Shown here piece by piece: positions 1 to 5,755 of a stretch of 11,697 nucleotides of DNA. Each line of letters opens with the position of its first letter. Positions within the stretch are counted from its first letter, which is position 1. The position numbers and the translations under genes were made by a program. The notes beneath the pieces are model-generated. The model saw only the letters and a list, made by a program, of their open reading frames with translations. It ran no database searches and was not told the DNA's origin. The stretch is from Dehalococcoidia bacterium (GTDB lineage Bacteria > Chloroflexota > Dehalococcoidia > E44-bin15), in the NCBI GenBank assembly GCA_030667555.1, contig DAOUVR010000016.1, forward strand, positions 1 to 11,697. Reading direction: 5' to 3'.

Positions 1-163
1 CCCCCGCTCGATTTTGCAGTCCCGACCGAAAAAGCCTCTGAAGAGCACGCAACACATCCCCGTCAAAGGTAAGGCGATCAGAGAGGGCATCGATGAGCTC
101 CTCGGCGCTCACCTCGGAGATTTCCTGGCTTCCATCCCACTGTGAGTATCTATAGCTGATCAT
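1..163 (-). CDS. VWA-domain protein partner of the AAA+ ATPase, N-terminal fragment
   Basis: The minus-strand frame starts with ATG at 163-161 and stays open to the window edge, giving 54 residues that begin MISYRYSQWDGSQE. An N-terminus of this kind (short, with an aromatic RYSxWDG-type motif, followed by a helical 'EELIDALSDRL' segment) is what I recognise from the VWA (ChlD-like) proteins encoded next to ChlI-like ATPases. The VWA fold and its MIDAS motif lie outside the window, so the assignment rests on this start and on gene order. The ATPase stop codon (TAG, 167-165) is one base upstream of this ATG, so translation is probably coupled. No separate strong ribosome binding site is visible. 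In related systems the VWA protein acts as scaffold or adaptor for the hexameric ATPase in the cytoplasm; its client here is unknown. Truncated only by the window, with no sign of damage. Confidence 0.7.
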   Translation of the reverse strand, partial: MISYRYSQWDGSQEISEVSAEELIDALSDRLTFDGDVLRALQRLFRSGLQNRAG

Positions 164-164
164 G

Positions 165-1565
165 CTAAACCTGATAATGAATTTTCCCTGCTACTCTTTC
201 TTTGTTCAATCTCTTGTTGAGGTGAAGCCCCTCCAAAACGAACTCCAAGGCCGATGCCATGGTGGCTGGCTTCTCCCCAGCCTCCAGTCTGGCCATAGCC
301 TCGCTCAGCCCCTCGACCTCGTTTGCCAACCTTACATAGTCCTCTGAACTCATGCTTTCGGAGACCTCCACTCTAAGGCCGTTCTTGAATCTTTCCAAAA
401 GCCCATCGAAATCATGGACGTTGAAATATCGATTGAAGGTTGCCTGCACCGCGTTCCTGATGAGTCTCTCAATAACCTGCTCCTCCATTTCCTCCTCACC
501 GCTCTCCAGTTCAATCTTCCCCTTGGTAGAGGCGATAAGAAGTGGTAGGTCGCAGATTCTGGCGGCTACCTCCTTTTCATCCAGCCTGATCCCTCTCCTG
601 ATGGCATTGCTCAATATATTCTCGTAATTTGATATAGACACCCGAACACTCACCCCGGACCGCTGACTTATATCGGAACTCCCTCTCGCCTGCCTTGTTA
701 TCTCAGCAACAATCTCCTTTATGAATTGAGGGACCATGGTCTGATGCAATCCATCATCAAAGGTGGTTTTCTCCATCTCCATTATCTCTATCTCATCCTC
801 AAGGGTTCTGGGGTAATGAGTCCTTATTTGCGAGCCATACCTGTCCCGAAGAGGGGTGATAATACGCCCTCGGTTCGTATAATCCTCGGGGTTGGCGCTG
901 GCCACAATACACATATCCAGTGGTAGCCTTACCTTGTAGCCTCTTATCTGGACGTCCCTTTCCTCTAGGATGTTAAACAGGCCTACCTGAATCTTCTCCG
1001 CCATGTCGGGGAGTTCATTGATACAGAAGATGCCTCTATTGGTGCGAGGAACCAGTCCGTAGTGCATGGTGAGTTCGTCTGAGAGGTATCTGCCCTCGGC
1101 CACTCTTATGGGGTCGACCTCCCCGATGATGTCGGCAATGGTTGTATCGGGGGTAGCCAGCTTCTCTCCGTACCTTTGCTCTCGAGGAATCCAGCTTATC
1201 TCTGCACGGTCGCCCTTTTTGGCAATCTTCCCGCGGCATTTTTTGCAGATGGGTTTATAGGGATTATCGTTTATCTCGCACCCGGCGATAGCGGGAACCT
1301 CCTCATCCAGGAAACGAACCAGAGACCTGATCATCCTCGTCTTGGCCTGCCCTCTCTCTCCTAACAAAATTATGTCCTGCCCGGAGAGAATGGCGTTTTC
1401 TACCTGAGGTACGACCGTATCGTCAAATCCGATGATGCCGGGGAAGAGCTGCTCCCCCCTTGTTATCATCCCTATGAGGTTCTTCCGCATCTCCTCCTTA
1501 ACGGATAGAACCCTATAGCCTGCTGCGCTCAATTCGCGAATGCTTCTCGGTTTCTTCATGTTCAT
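165..1565 (-). CDS. ChlI/MoxR-like AAA+ ATPase with cysteine-containing insert
   Basis: A 466-residue cytoplasmic AAA+ ATPase of the magnesium-chelatase/MoxR branch. Numbered from the chosen start, visible motifs are: P-loop GERGQAKT at 69-76, with Ala where the usual GxGK has Gly; a cysteine group at Cys96, Cys107 and Cys110 (PICKKC), probably a small metal-binding insert; GEVDP at about 148; Walker B-like FCINEL near 180-185, with Asn-Glu instead of Asp-Glu; sensor-1 ASANPEDY near 222-229; and an arginine-finger-like LRDRYG at 239-244. The C-terminus has a helical 'EFVLEGLHLNKRLNK' segment that I associate with the ChlI-like family paired with VWA proteins. The frame is open back to an ATG at 1583, but that codon lacks a ribosome binding site, whereas GGAGGAGAGGGAG lies just before the ATGs at 1565 and 1559. 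I chose 1565; 1559 is equally possible. The gene overlaps the radical SAM gene by about 50 bp and abuts the VWA gene. Likely role: ATP-driven remodelling or metal/cofactor insertion in a client protein. True magnesium chelatase is unlikely without a ChlH/BchH subunit in view. Confidence 0.85.
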   Translation of the reverse strand: MNMKKPRSIRELSAAGYRVLSVKEEMRKNLIGMITRGEQLFPGIIGFDDTVVPQVENAILSGQDIILLGERGQAKTRMIRSLVRFLDEEVPAIAGCEINDNPYKPICKKCRGKIAKKGDRAEISWIPREQRYGEKLATPDTTIADIIGEVDPIRVAEGRYLSDELTMHYGLVPRTNRGIFCINELPDMAEKIQVGLFNILEERDVQIRGYKVRLPLDMCIVASANPEDYTNRGRIITPLRDRYGSQIRTHYPRTLEDEIEIMEMEKTTFDDGLHQTMVPQFIKEIVAEITRQARGSSDISQRSGVSVRVSISNYENILSNAIRRGIRLDEKEVAARICDLPLLIASTKGKIELESGEEEMEEQVIERLIRNAVQATFNRYFNVHDFDGLLERFKNGLRVEVSESMSSEDYVRLANEVEGLSEAMARLEAGEKPATMASALEFVLEGLHLNKRLNKERVAGKIHYQV

Positions 1566-2634
1566 CCACTCCCTCTCCTCCATCGGCGGTGGAAACTAGC
1601 CAACATCCAGGGTCGGATGCCAGCATATCGCCTGTTTGCTCGTATGCTCTACCCCTGCATCCAGCACAGATAAGCCTATGGGAACACTTGCCACACTCGC
1701 CCTTCAGCTCCCTTGACCGAAGTTTGGCTAATATCGGTGACTCCTGCCATATTTCGATGATACTTTTCTCCCTTACGTTACCCAGCCTGGCCTGAAGCAG
1801 CATGCACGGGTTCACATCGCCATTTGCCAACACTGTAATGTAGCCAGAGGGCATTCCAGCGGCACATCCTCTACCGTAGTAGGGAATGCGGCGTAAAACG
1901 TTCATTGGGATATGCTTTGGTCGAATATCTTTCTCCTGAAGTATTACAGGATACATAGGACAGGCGGGAACCCTTATCAGGATAGGACAATCCACCTGGG
2001 ATTGGGCCAGCCACTCCATTAGTTCTCGTCTTTGGTCAGGCTCAAGTGCATCGTCCAGACATTCCCTCTTCGCTCTACCAGCCAGCACGAGGTCGAAGAA
2101 TTCGGCTGCCTCTGCCCCGCTCTCCACCGCTAACCGAAGCATATCAGGAACCTGCGACGCCGTCTGTTTCCTGATGACCATTCCAAGCTGGAAGGGCAAA
2201 CCAGCTGCTTTACAGGCTGATATTCCCTCCATTGCCTGTTGGAAGGCGCCACTCTGGCCACGAAAAGCGTCGTGAGTCTCAGGATCGGCTCCATCGATGG
2301 AGATGGCTACCGAGTTAACTCCCGCCTTCACCATTTGTCGGGCGGTCGCTTTGTCAATGAGCGTACCATTGCTTCCCAGCCCCGTCATAATGCCCTTGCC
2401 TGAGGCCGCGGCTACGATATCAAAAACGTCTTCCCTACATAATGGCTCCCCGCCGTCGAGAACTAGAAGTCCTACTTTCCAACGCGCCAGATCGCTTATG
2501 AACCCTAGCACTTCAGCAGTTGACAGTTCGTTAGGAAGTCCATTCTCCGTTGCATCGCTGTAGCAGTGCTTACAGCTCAGGTTACACTTGTTAGAAATGC
2601 AGAAAGAAACGAGAAATGGTGGTGGTACATTCAT
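1513..2634 (-). CDS. radical SAM/SPASM-domain protein (AhbD/NirJ/PqqE-like)
   Basis: A 373-residue radical SAM enzyme. The 4Fe-4S/SAM site is Cys17-x3-Cys21-x2-Cys24 (CNLSCKHC), followed by the SAM-binding GGEP at 61-64 and a strand 'SVAISIDGADPETHD' typical of the TIM-barrel core. The C-terminal SPASM region has Cys257, Cys277 (NGDVNPC), Cys314/317, Cys323/326 (ICAGCRGRAY) and Cys344 (DPGC), enough ligands for auxiliary iron-sulfur clusters. This cysteine pattern and the LGNVREKSIIEIW segment resemble the group holding haem-biosynthesis enzymes AhbC/AhbD/NirJ and peptide-modifying PqqE/MftC, so the substrate could be a tetrapyrrole, a peptide or a protein. It starts with ATG 7 bp after the PAC2 stop. 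A G-run about 14 bases upstream is too distant to be a convincing ribosome binding site, so coupling to PAC2 translation is likely. Its last residues after Cys344 are hydrophilic and are encoded in the overlap with the ATPase gene. Family call is secure; function is open. Confidence 0.88.
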   Translation of the reverse strand: MNVPPPFLVSFCISNKCNLSCKHCYSDATENGLPNELSTAEVLGFISDLARWKVGLLVLDGGEPLCREDVFDIVAAASGKGIMTGLGSNGTLIDKATARQMVKAGVNSVAISIDGADPETHDAFRGQSGAFQQAMEGISACKAAGLPFQLGMVIRKQTASQVPDMLRLAVESGAEAAEFFDLVLAGRAKRECLDDALEPDQRRELMEWLAQSQVDCPILIRVPACPMYPVILQEKDIRPKHIPMNVLRRIPYYGRGCAAGMPSGYITVLANGDVNPCMLLQARLGNVREKSIIEIWQESPILAKLRSRELKGECGKCSHRLICAGCRGRAYEQTGDMLASDPGCWLVSTADGGEGVDEHEETEKHSRIERSRL

Positions 2635-2641
2635 GTGATTA

Positions 2642-3538
2642 CTAATGACCCCCCTTATCCTCTCCTTTGTCCCCCTTCTCCCTGAGGAACCGCTCTACCT
2701 CCTTAACAAGCTCATCCGTACTGTAGTCTGGTTGCATTTCCCCTCCACCCTTCTGGGCGGCTAATCGCTCAAAATAATCGATAAGCTCGCTAGCTTCCAC
2801 GCTGAAGGACTCCCTTAGATGAGCCATCTTTTCCTCTATTTCCCGGTCCGTTTCCTTAGACCAACTATCGATCTCGGTCATGTCGACTTCCAAGCCCGTC
2901 ATCTGGGTGAGCACCTCGATAACGGCTTTGGAAGACCTGGGGTTGGCTATTTGTGTGGTGTAGATTGGTATTTCGCCCAGTAGACAAATGCCATCGAAAT
3001 CCCTTTGTTTGGCAACCCCTAACAAGAGCCCGTTAAGACCACTGACACTGCCTTCTTTGAGCAGCGTTACATCGTATTTCTCAAGTTCCTTAACCAACTT
3101 AGGATTTGTCGCTGCCGCCAACACCTTTGGCTTGTTAGTGTGGTATATGTGAGTGGGGGCGGCAGCAAAGGTGTATAACCTTTTTACCTTAAATCTTTGA
3201 GCCACATCCAGGACTAGATTAGCAAGCCCATACGCCTTCATTTGGGGCTGAGCCTCCGACATGAATATTATCAAGTCATTTCCTTCCCCACTCTCATAGA
3301 AGTAGAACTTGCCCTCAGGTATTCCTATATCCTTCACAACAGAGTTCTCGATAAGAACCCCACCCAGGTCGAAAAACTCATCTGGCTCGATACTGCCAAA
3401 TTCCTGAGCGTCTAACCTCTCCGTGAGATACTTAGCTGCGACGATCGCCACACCCCCCATGCCAGGCCAAGCCGCTATCATCAACGGATTGCTAAGTTTG
3501 GGTTCTGTATAGAGTCTGATCGCTTCCATTTCTTCCAA
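2642..3538 (-). CDS. PAC2-family (proteasome assembly chaperone-like) protein
   Basis: A 298-residue soluble protein of the PAC2/DUF75 family, recognisable by the N-terminal 'MIAAWPGMGGVAIVAAKYL', the following 'FFDLGGVLIENS' and the central 'LYTFAAAPTHIYHT' and 'GLNGLLLGVAK' stretches. The family shares the fold of the eukaryotic proteasome assembly chaperone 2 and is widespread in archaea, actinobacteria and Chloroflexota, often without proteasomes; its bacterial role is not established. The last 60 or so residues are charged, helical and probably flexible. The first possible start is TTG at 3538, nine bases before an in-frame ATG at 3529. GGGGAGG lies upstream but too far to settle the choice (14 nt before the TTG), so 3529 is a real alternative. 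It is first in a four-gene minus-strand unit with the radical SAM, ATPase and VWA genes, and is divergent from the metallohydrolase gene. Family assignment is confident; the link to the following genes is by position only. Confidence 0.85.
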   Translation of the reverse strand: MEEMEAIRLYTEPKLSNPLMIAAWPGMGGVAIVAAKYLTERLDAQEFGSIEPDEFFDLGGVLIENSVVKDIGIPEGKFYFYESGEGNDLIIFMSEAQPQMKAYGLANLVLDVAQRFKVKRLYTFAAAPTHIYHTNKPKVLAAATNPKLVKELEKYDVTLLKEGSVSGLNGLLLGVAKQRDFDGICLLGEIPIYTTQIANPRSSKAVIEVLTQMTGLEVDMTEIDSWSKETDREIEEKMAHLRESFSVEASELIDYFERLAAQKGGGEMQPDYSTDELVKEVERFLREKGDKGEDKGGH

Positions 3539-3541
3539 AAG

Positions 3542-3570
3542 TTGCGCACCCGCCTCCCCATTACTATACT
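3542..3570 (+). promoter_or_regulatory. Candidate promoter for the metallohydrolase gene
   Basis: TTGCGC at 3542-3547 and TATACT at 3565-3570 are separated by 17 bases, the classical sigma-70 spacing. The -10 matches the consensus at five of six positions; the -35 only in its first three. Transcription would begin near 3577, giving a leader of about 36 bases. It overlaps the candidate -10 for the opposite gene. Prediction by eye only. Confidence 0.35.
3563..3568 (-). promoter_or_regulatory. Candidate -10 element for the PAC2-radical SAM-ATPase-VWA unit
   Basis: On the minus strand this reads TATAGT within AGTATAGTAA; the nine bases GTATAGTAA recur exactly at the nusA promoter. Transcription would start near 3556, about 18-25 bases before the PAC2 start codon. 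No good -35 is seen at 16-18 bases upstream, where an A-rich run lies instead. Confidence 0.35.
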
Positions 3571-3612
3571 TGAAAGTGGTGTTTTTTTCTAGCAGGCAAA
3601 GCGTCTAAACCC

Positions 3613-4398
3613 ATGAATCAGGAAGTGAATACGGCAACGGACAAGGTTATCTTCTTGGGAACCGCTGGCGCTCGGGTGATGGTGGCAAGCCAAATCCTAG
3701 CCTCGGGTGGTCTGTGGTTCAACCTTGGTGGAACGCAGATACTCTTCGATCCCGGCCCCGGTACGCTGGTCAGGGCTGTAAAGAAGAAGCTAAAGCCAAC
3801 CAAGCTAGACGCCATCATCCTCTCTCATCGGCACCTGGATCACTCAGCGGACGCCAACATCATGATCGAGGCGATGACCGAAGGGGGGCTGCGGAGGAGA
3901 GGCACGCTCTTTGCCCCCAAAGATGCCCTTGAGGAAGACCCGGTAATCCTCCATTACCTGCGCCCATACTTGGAGCGCATTGAGTTACTTGAGGAGGGAA
4001 AGAGCTACAACATCGGTGATGTCTCCTTCCGTACCCCCATCAGGCACCGACATCCCGTGGAGACCTATGGGGTAGTATTTGAGACCCCCAGACATACTAT
4101 CTCATGCCTTGTAGATACCCGCTTTTTTGACGATCTGTGCCTGCACTATAAGGGAGACCTTCTTATAATCAACGTGGTAAGGATCGAGTCTGGAGGTCCT
4201 TTCGACCACCTTTCTGCTTCGGAGGCTGGGACGATAATCAAGAGGCTGAGGCCCAAAGTCGCAATACTGACTCACTTCGGCATGACCATGTGGCGGGCCA
4301 AGCCCTGGGAGGTGGCGAGTAGGCTATCGCGTGAGACTGGTATCCGCGTCATCGCTGCCAGAGATGGGATGGCCTTCGACCTGGCTGAGTTAGAGTAG
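3613..4398 (+). CDS. Metallo-beta-lactamase-fold hydrolase
   Basis: A 261-residue cytoplasmic protein of the metallo-beta-lactamase superfamily, with no signal peptide. Metal ligands visible in order are the HxHxDH motif at 72-77 (HRHLDH), a His-x-His at 145-147 (HRH), Asp168 in CLVDTR, and a C-terminal His221 in ILTHFGM. A His199 in DHLSASEA recalls the late histidine of the RNase Z/phosphodiesterase-like branch. The N-terminal FLGTAGAR and FDPGPGT are the usual first strands of the fold. The overall layout is nearer to RNase Z-like and PhnP-like phosphodiesterases than to drug-hydrolysing beta-lactamases, but the substrate cannot be named. It starts at ATG 3613, the first in frame, without a strong ribosome binding site. 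It is the only complete plus-strand gene of any size in the window; it faces away from the PAC2 unit and runs head-on into truB, so it is probably transcribed alone. Confidence 0.85.
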   Translation: MNQEVNTATDKVIFLGTAGARVMVASQILASGGLWFNLGGTQILFDPGPGTLVRAVKKKLKPTKLDAIILSHRHLDHSADANIMIEAMTEGGLRRRGTLFAPKDALEEDPVILHYLRPYLERIELLEEGKSYNIGDVSFRTPIRHRHPVETYGVVFETPRHTISCLVDTRFFDDLCLHYKGDLLIINVVRIESGGPFDHLSASEAGTIIKRLRPKVAILTHFGMTMWRAKPWEVASRLSRETGIRVIAARDGMAFDLAELE

Positions 4399-4518
4399 AA
4401 TTTGTTGTTACGAGGGGAAATGAGTTACTCAGTGAATTAGCGACTTCGGGGTGCGCTACTGGCGAGGTCATGTAGGTAGGGGAGTTCAATTGAACGACCC
4501 TACTCATCGTTTCGGCTG
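4399..4518. other. Convergent spacer with three inverted repeats
   Basis: This 120-bp gap separates the 3' ends of the metallohydrolase and truB genes and carries no gene. It contains a perfect TGAGT-T-ACTCA at 4421-4431, a weak TAGCG/CGCTA hairpin with a TTCG-containing loop at 4438-4458, and the 28-base imperfect palindrome listed separately. None is followed by a convincing T-run on either strand, so any terminator here is not of the classical type. Confidence 0.5.
4476..4503. repeat. 28-bp imperfect palindrome, possible bidirectional terminator
   Basis: Two 6-base arms, GTAGGG (4476-4481) and CCCTAC (4498-4503), enclose the perfect 12-base palindrome GTTCAATTGAAC (4484-4495). They are separated from it by GA on both sides. 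In RNA the two GA pairs would sit opposite each other, as in tandem sheared G-A pairs, so the hairpin could be continuous with an AAUU loop. It lies 15 bases past the truB stop and about 80 bases past the metallohydrolase stop. There is no U-tract. It could also be a binding site for a dimeric protein. Confidence 0.45.
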
Positions 4519-5409
4519 CTAAGTTCTAGCGAAGACCTTGACTGGGTGCCACAGATTCTTTTCTGGGAGGAAATGCAGCACAGCCAGGAAGCGCCCGTCA
4601 ATGGAGTAAGCGCGGCAATAATCTTTATCATCACCCTCTCCCAGAGCCAATTGGCAACCGTTTTTGATGGCATGCTCCTTTTCTCCACTGACTATAACGG
4701 CCATCCAATCTTCCAGCACTATATCTAGGGGATAAAGGATATCCTGCCAGTAATTATGCTCAAAAGAGGCCTCAAGCTGTGGGATAGTGACACTATCGTC
4801 GATGTCGAAGATTCCACTCCTCAATCGAGCCAATTCTCTGACGTGGGCGCCACAGCCGAGGGATTGGCCAAGATCGTGAGCTATGGAACGAATGTAGGTT
4901 CCCTTGCCGCACTCAACAGCGATAGTGCAGTGGGGAGGTCGCCAATCCATGAGCTTCAGGCGGAAGACATCGGCCCTTCTCGGCTCCCTTTCCACTTCAA
5001 TGCCGGAGCGGGCAAGATCATAGAGGCGTTTCCCCTGGTGCTTAACGGCACTATACATCGGGGGTTTCTGAAGAATGGAACCACTGAAAGAAGGGAGAAC
5101 TCCTTCCACCTGCTCCCTGGTGATATTAGAGGGGTCAACCTTCTGCGTTACATTACCATCTGCATCGTAGGTATCGGTGGACACTCCCAGCTCAATCTCA
5201 GCCAGATAGATTTTATGAGCCTCTACTATAAATGGAATCACCCTTGTTGCCTGACCAAGGCAAACAGGTAAAACCCCCGTTGCGCCTGGATCAAGGGTGC
5301 CGGCATGCCCCACCCTCCTCTCCCCGCTCAGACGCTTCACTATTTTGACAACCTCTAGCGAGGTTATGCCGGCGGGCTTATTGATGTTGAGGATCCCGTC
5401 ACTGCTCAA
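4519..5409 (-). CDS. truB: tRNA pseudouridine(55) synthase TruB
   Basis: A 296-residue enzyme that makes pseudouridine 55 in the T-loop of tRNAs. The catalytic motif GHAGTLDP places the nucleophile at Asp40. Other family marks are the opening GILNINKPAGITS, the KPPMYSAVKHQGKRLYDLAR substrate-binding segment at about 115-134, and the GKGTYIRSIAHDLG motif near 168-181. The C-terminal 60 or so residues fit a PUA RNA-binding domain. The start is a TTG at 5409: it gives the correct family N-terminus, and no in-frame ATG lies near. The reading frame overlaps the end of rbfA by 11 bp, so translation is probably coupled; the upstream GAAGAG is only a weak ribosome binding site. It is the last gene of the nusA-infB unit, the usual position in many bacteria. 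Length is normal and nothing looks broken. Confidence 0.96.
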   Translation of the reverse strand: MSSDGILNINKPAGITSLEVVKIVKRLSGERRVGHAGTLDPGATGVLPVCLGQATRVIPFIVEAHKIYLAEIELGVSTDTYDADGNVTQKVDPSNITREQVEGVLPSFSGSILQKPPMYSAVKHQGKRLYDLARSGIEVEREPRRADVFRLKLMDWRPPHCTIAVECGKGTYIRSIAHDLGQSLGCGAHVRELARLRSGIFDIDDSVTIPQLEASFEHNYWQDILYPLDIVLEDWMAVIVSGEKEHAIKNGCQLALGEGDDKDYCRAYSIDGRFLAVLHFLPEKNLWHPVKVFART

Positions 5410-5755
5410 ATCGCTCTTCGCTGACCTGCTTCATCAGGTGGAGGATTTCAGCCCCCCACTCCATGGAATTGTCCAGATGGAAATCCAGTTGGGGCATGCG
5501 GCGTAGGGATAGACGTCCCCTCATTGTTCTATACAGGAAACCCGACGCGGAGGCCAAACCTTCCATTGCCCCCTTCTTCTCCTCGTCGCTTCCCATAATA
5601 CTGACAAAAACCTTGGCATATCTCAGGTCTGCCGAGGTATCTACCCTGGTCACCGTCAAAAAGCAGCTAAGCCTTGGATCTTTAACCTGGCGGAGGAGAA
5701 GCTCGCTTAGCTCCTCCTGAATGAGGTCATTGATCCGCTCAGTTCGTCTGGTCAC
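5399..5755 (-). CDS. rbfA: 30S ribosome-binding factor A
   Basis: A 118-residue protein matching RbfA in length and pattern: the N-terminal RRTERINDLIQEELSELL helix, then VKDPRL, then 'VTRVDTSADLRYAKVFVSI' and a C-terminal 'LRRMPQLDFHLDNSMEWG'. RbfA is a single KH-type domain that binds 16S rRNA near the 5' helix and assists late maturation and cold adaptation of the 30S subunit. The start is GTG at 5755-5753, and GTGA is shared with the infB stop codon. AAAGGA lies about six bases upstream inside the infB 3' end, a good ribosome binding site that fixes this start. The stop lies 11 bp inside truB. It sits between infB and truB, the standard order. Confidence 0.95.
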   Translation of the reverse strand: MTRRTERINDLIQEELSELLLRQVKDPRLSCFLTVTRVDTSADLRYAKVFVSIMGSDEEKKGAMEGLASASGFLYRTMRGRLSLRRMPQLDFHLDNSMEWGAEILHLMKQVSEERFEQ

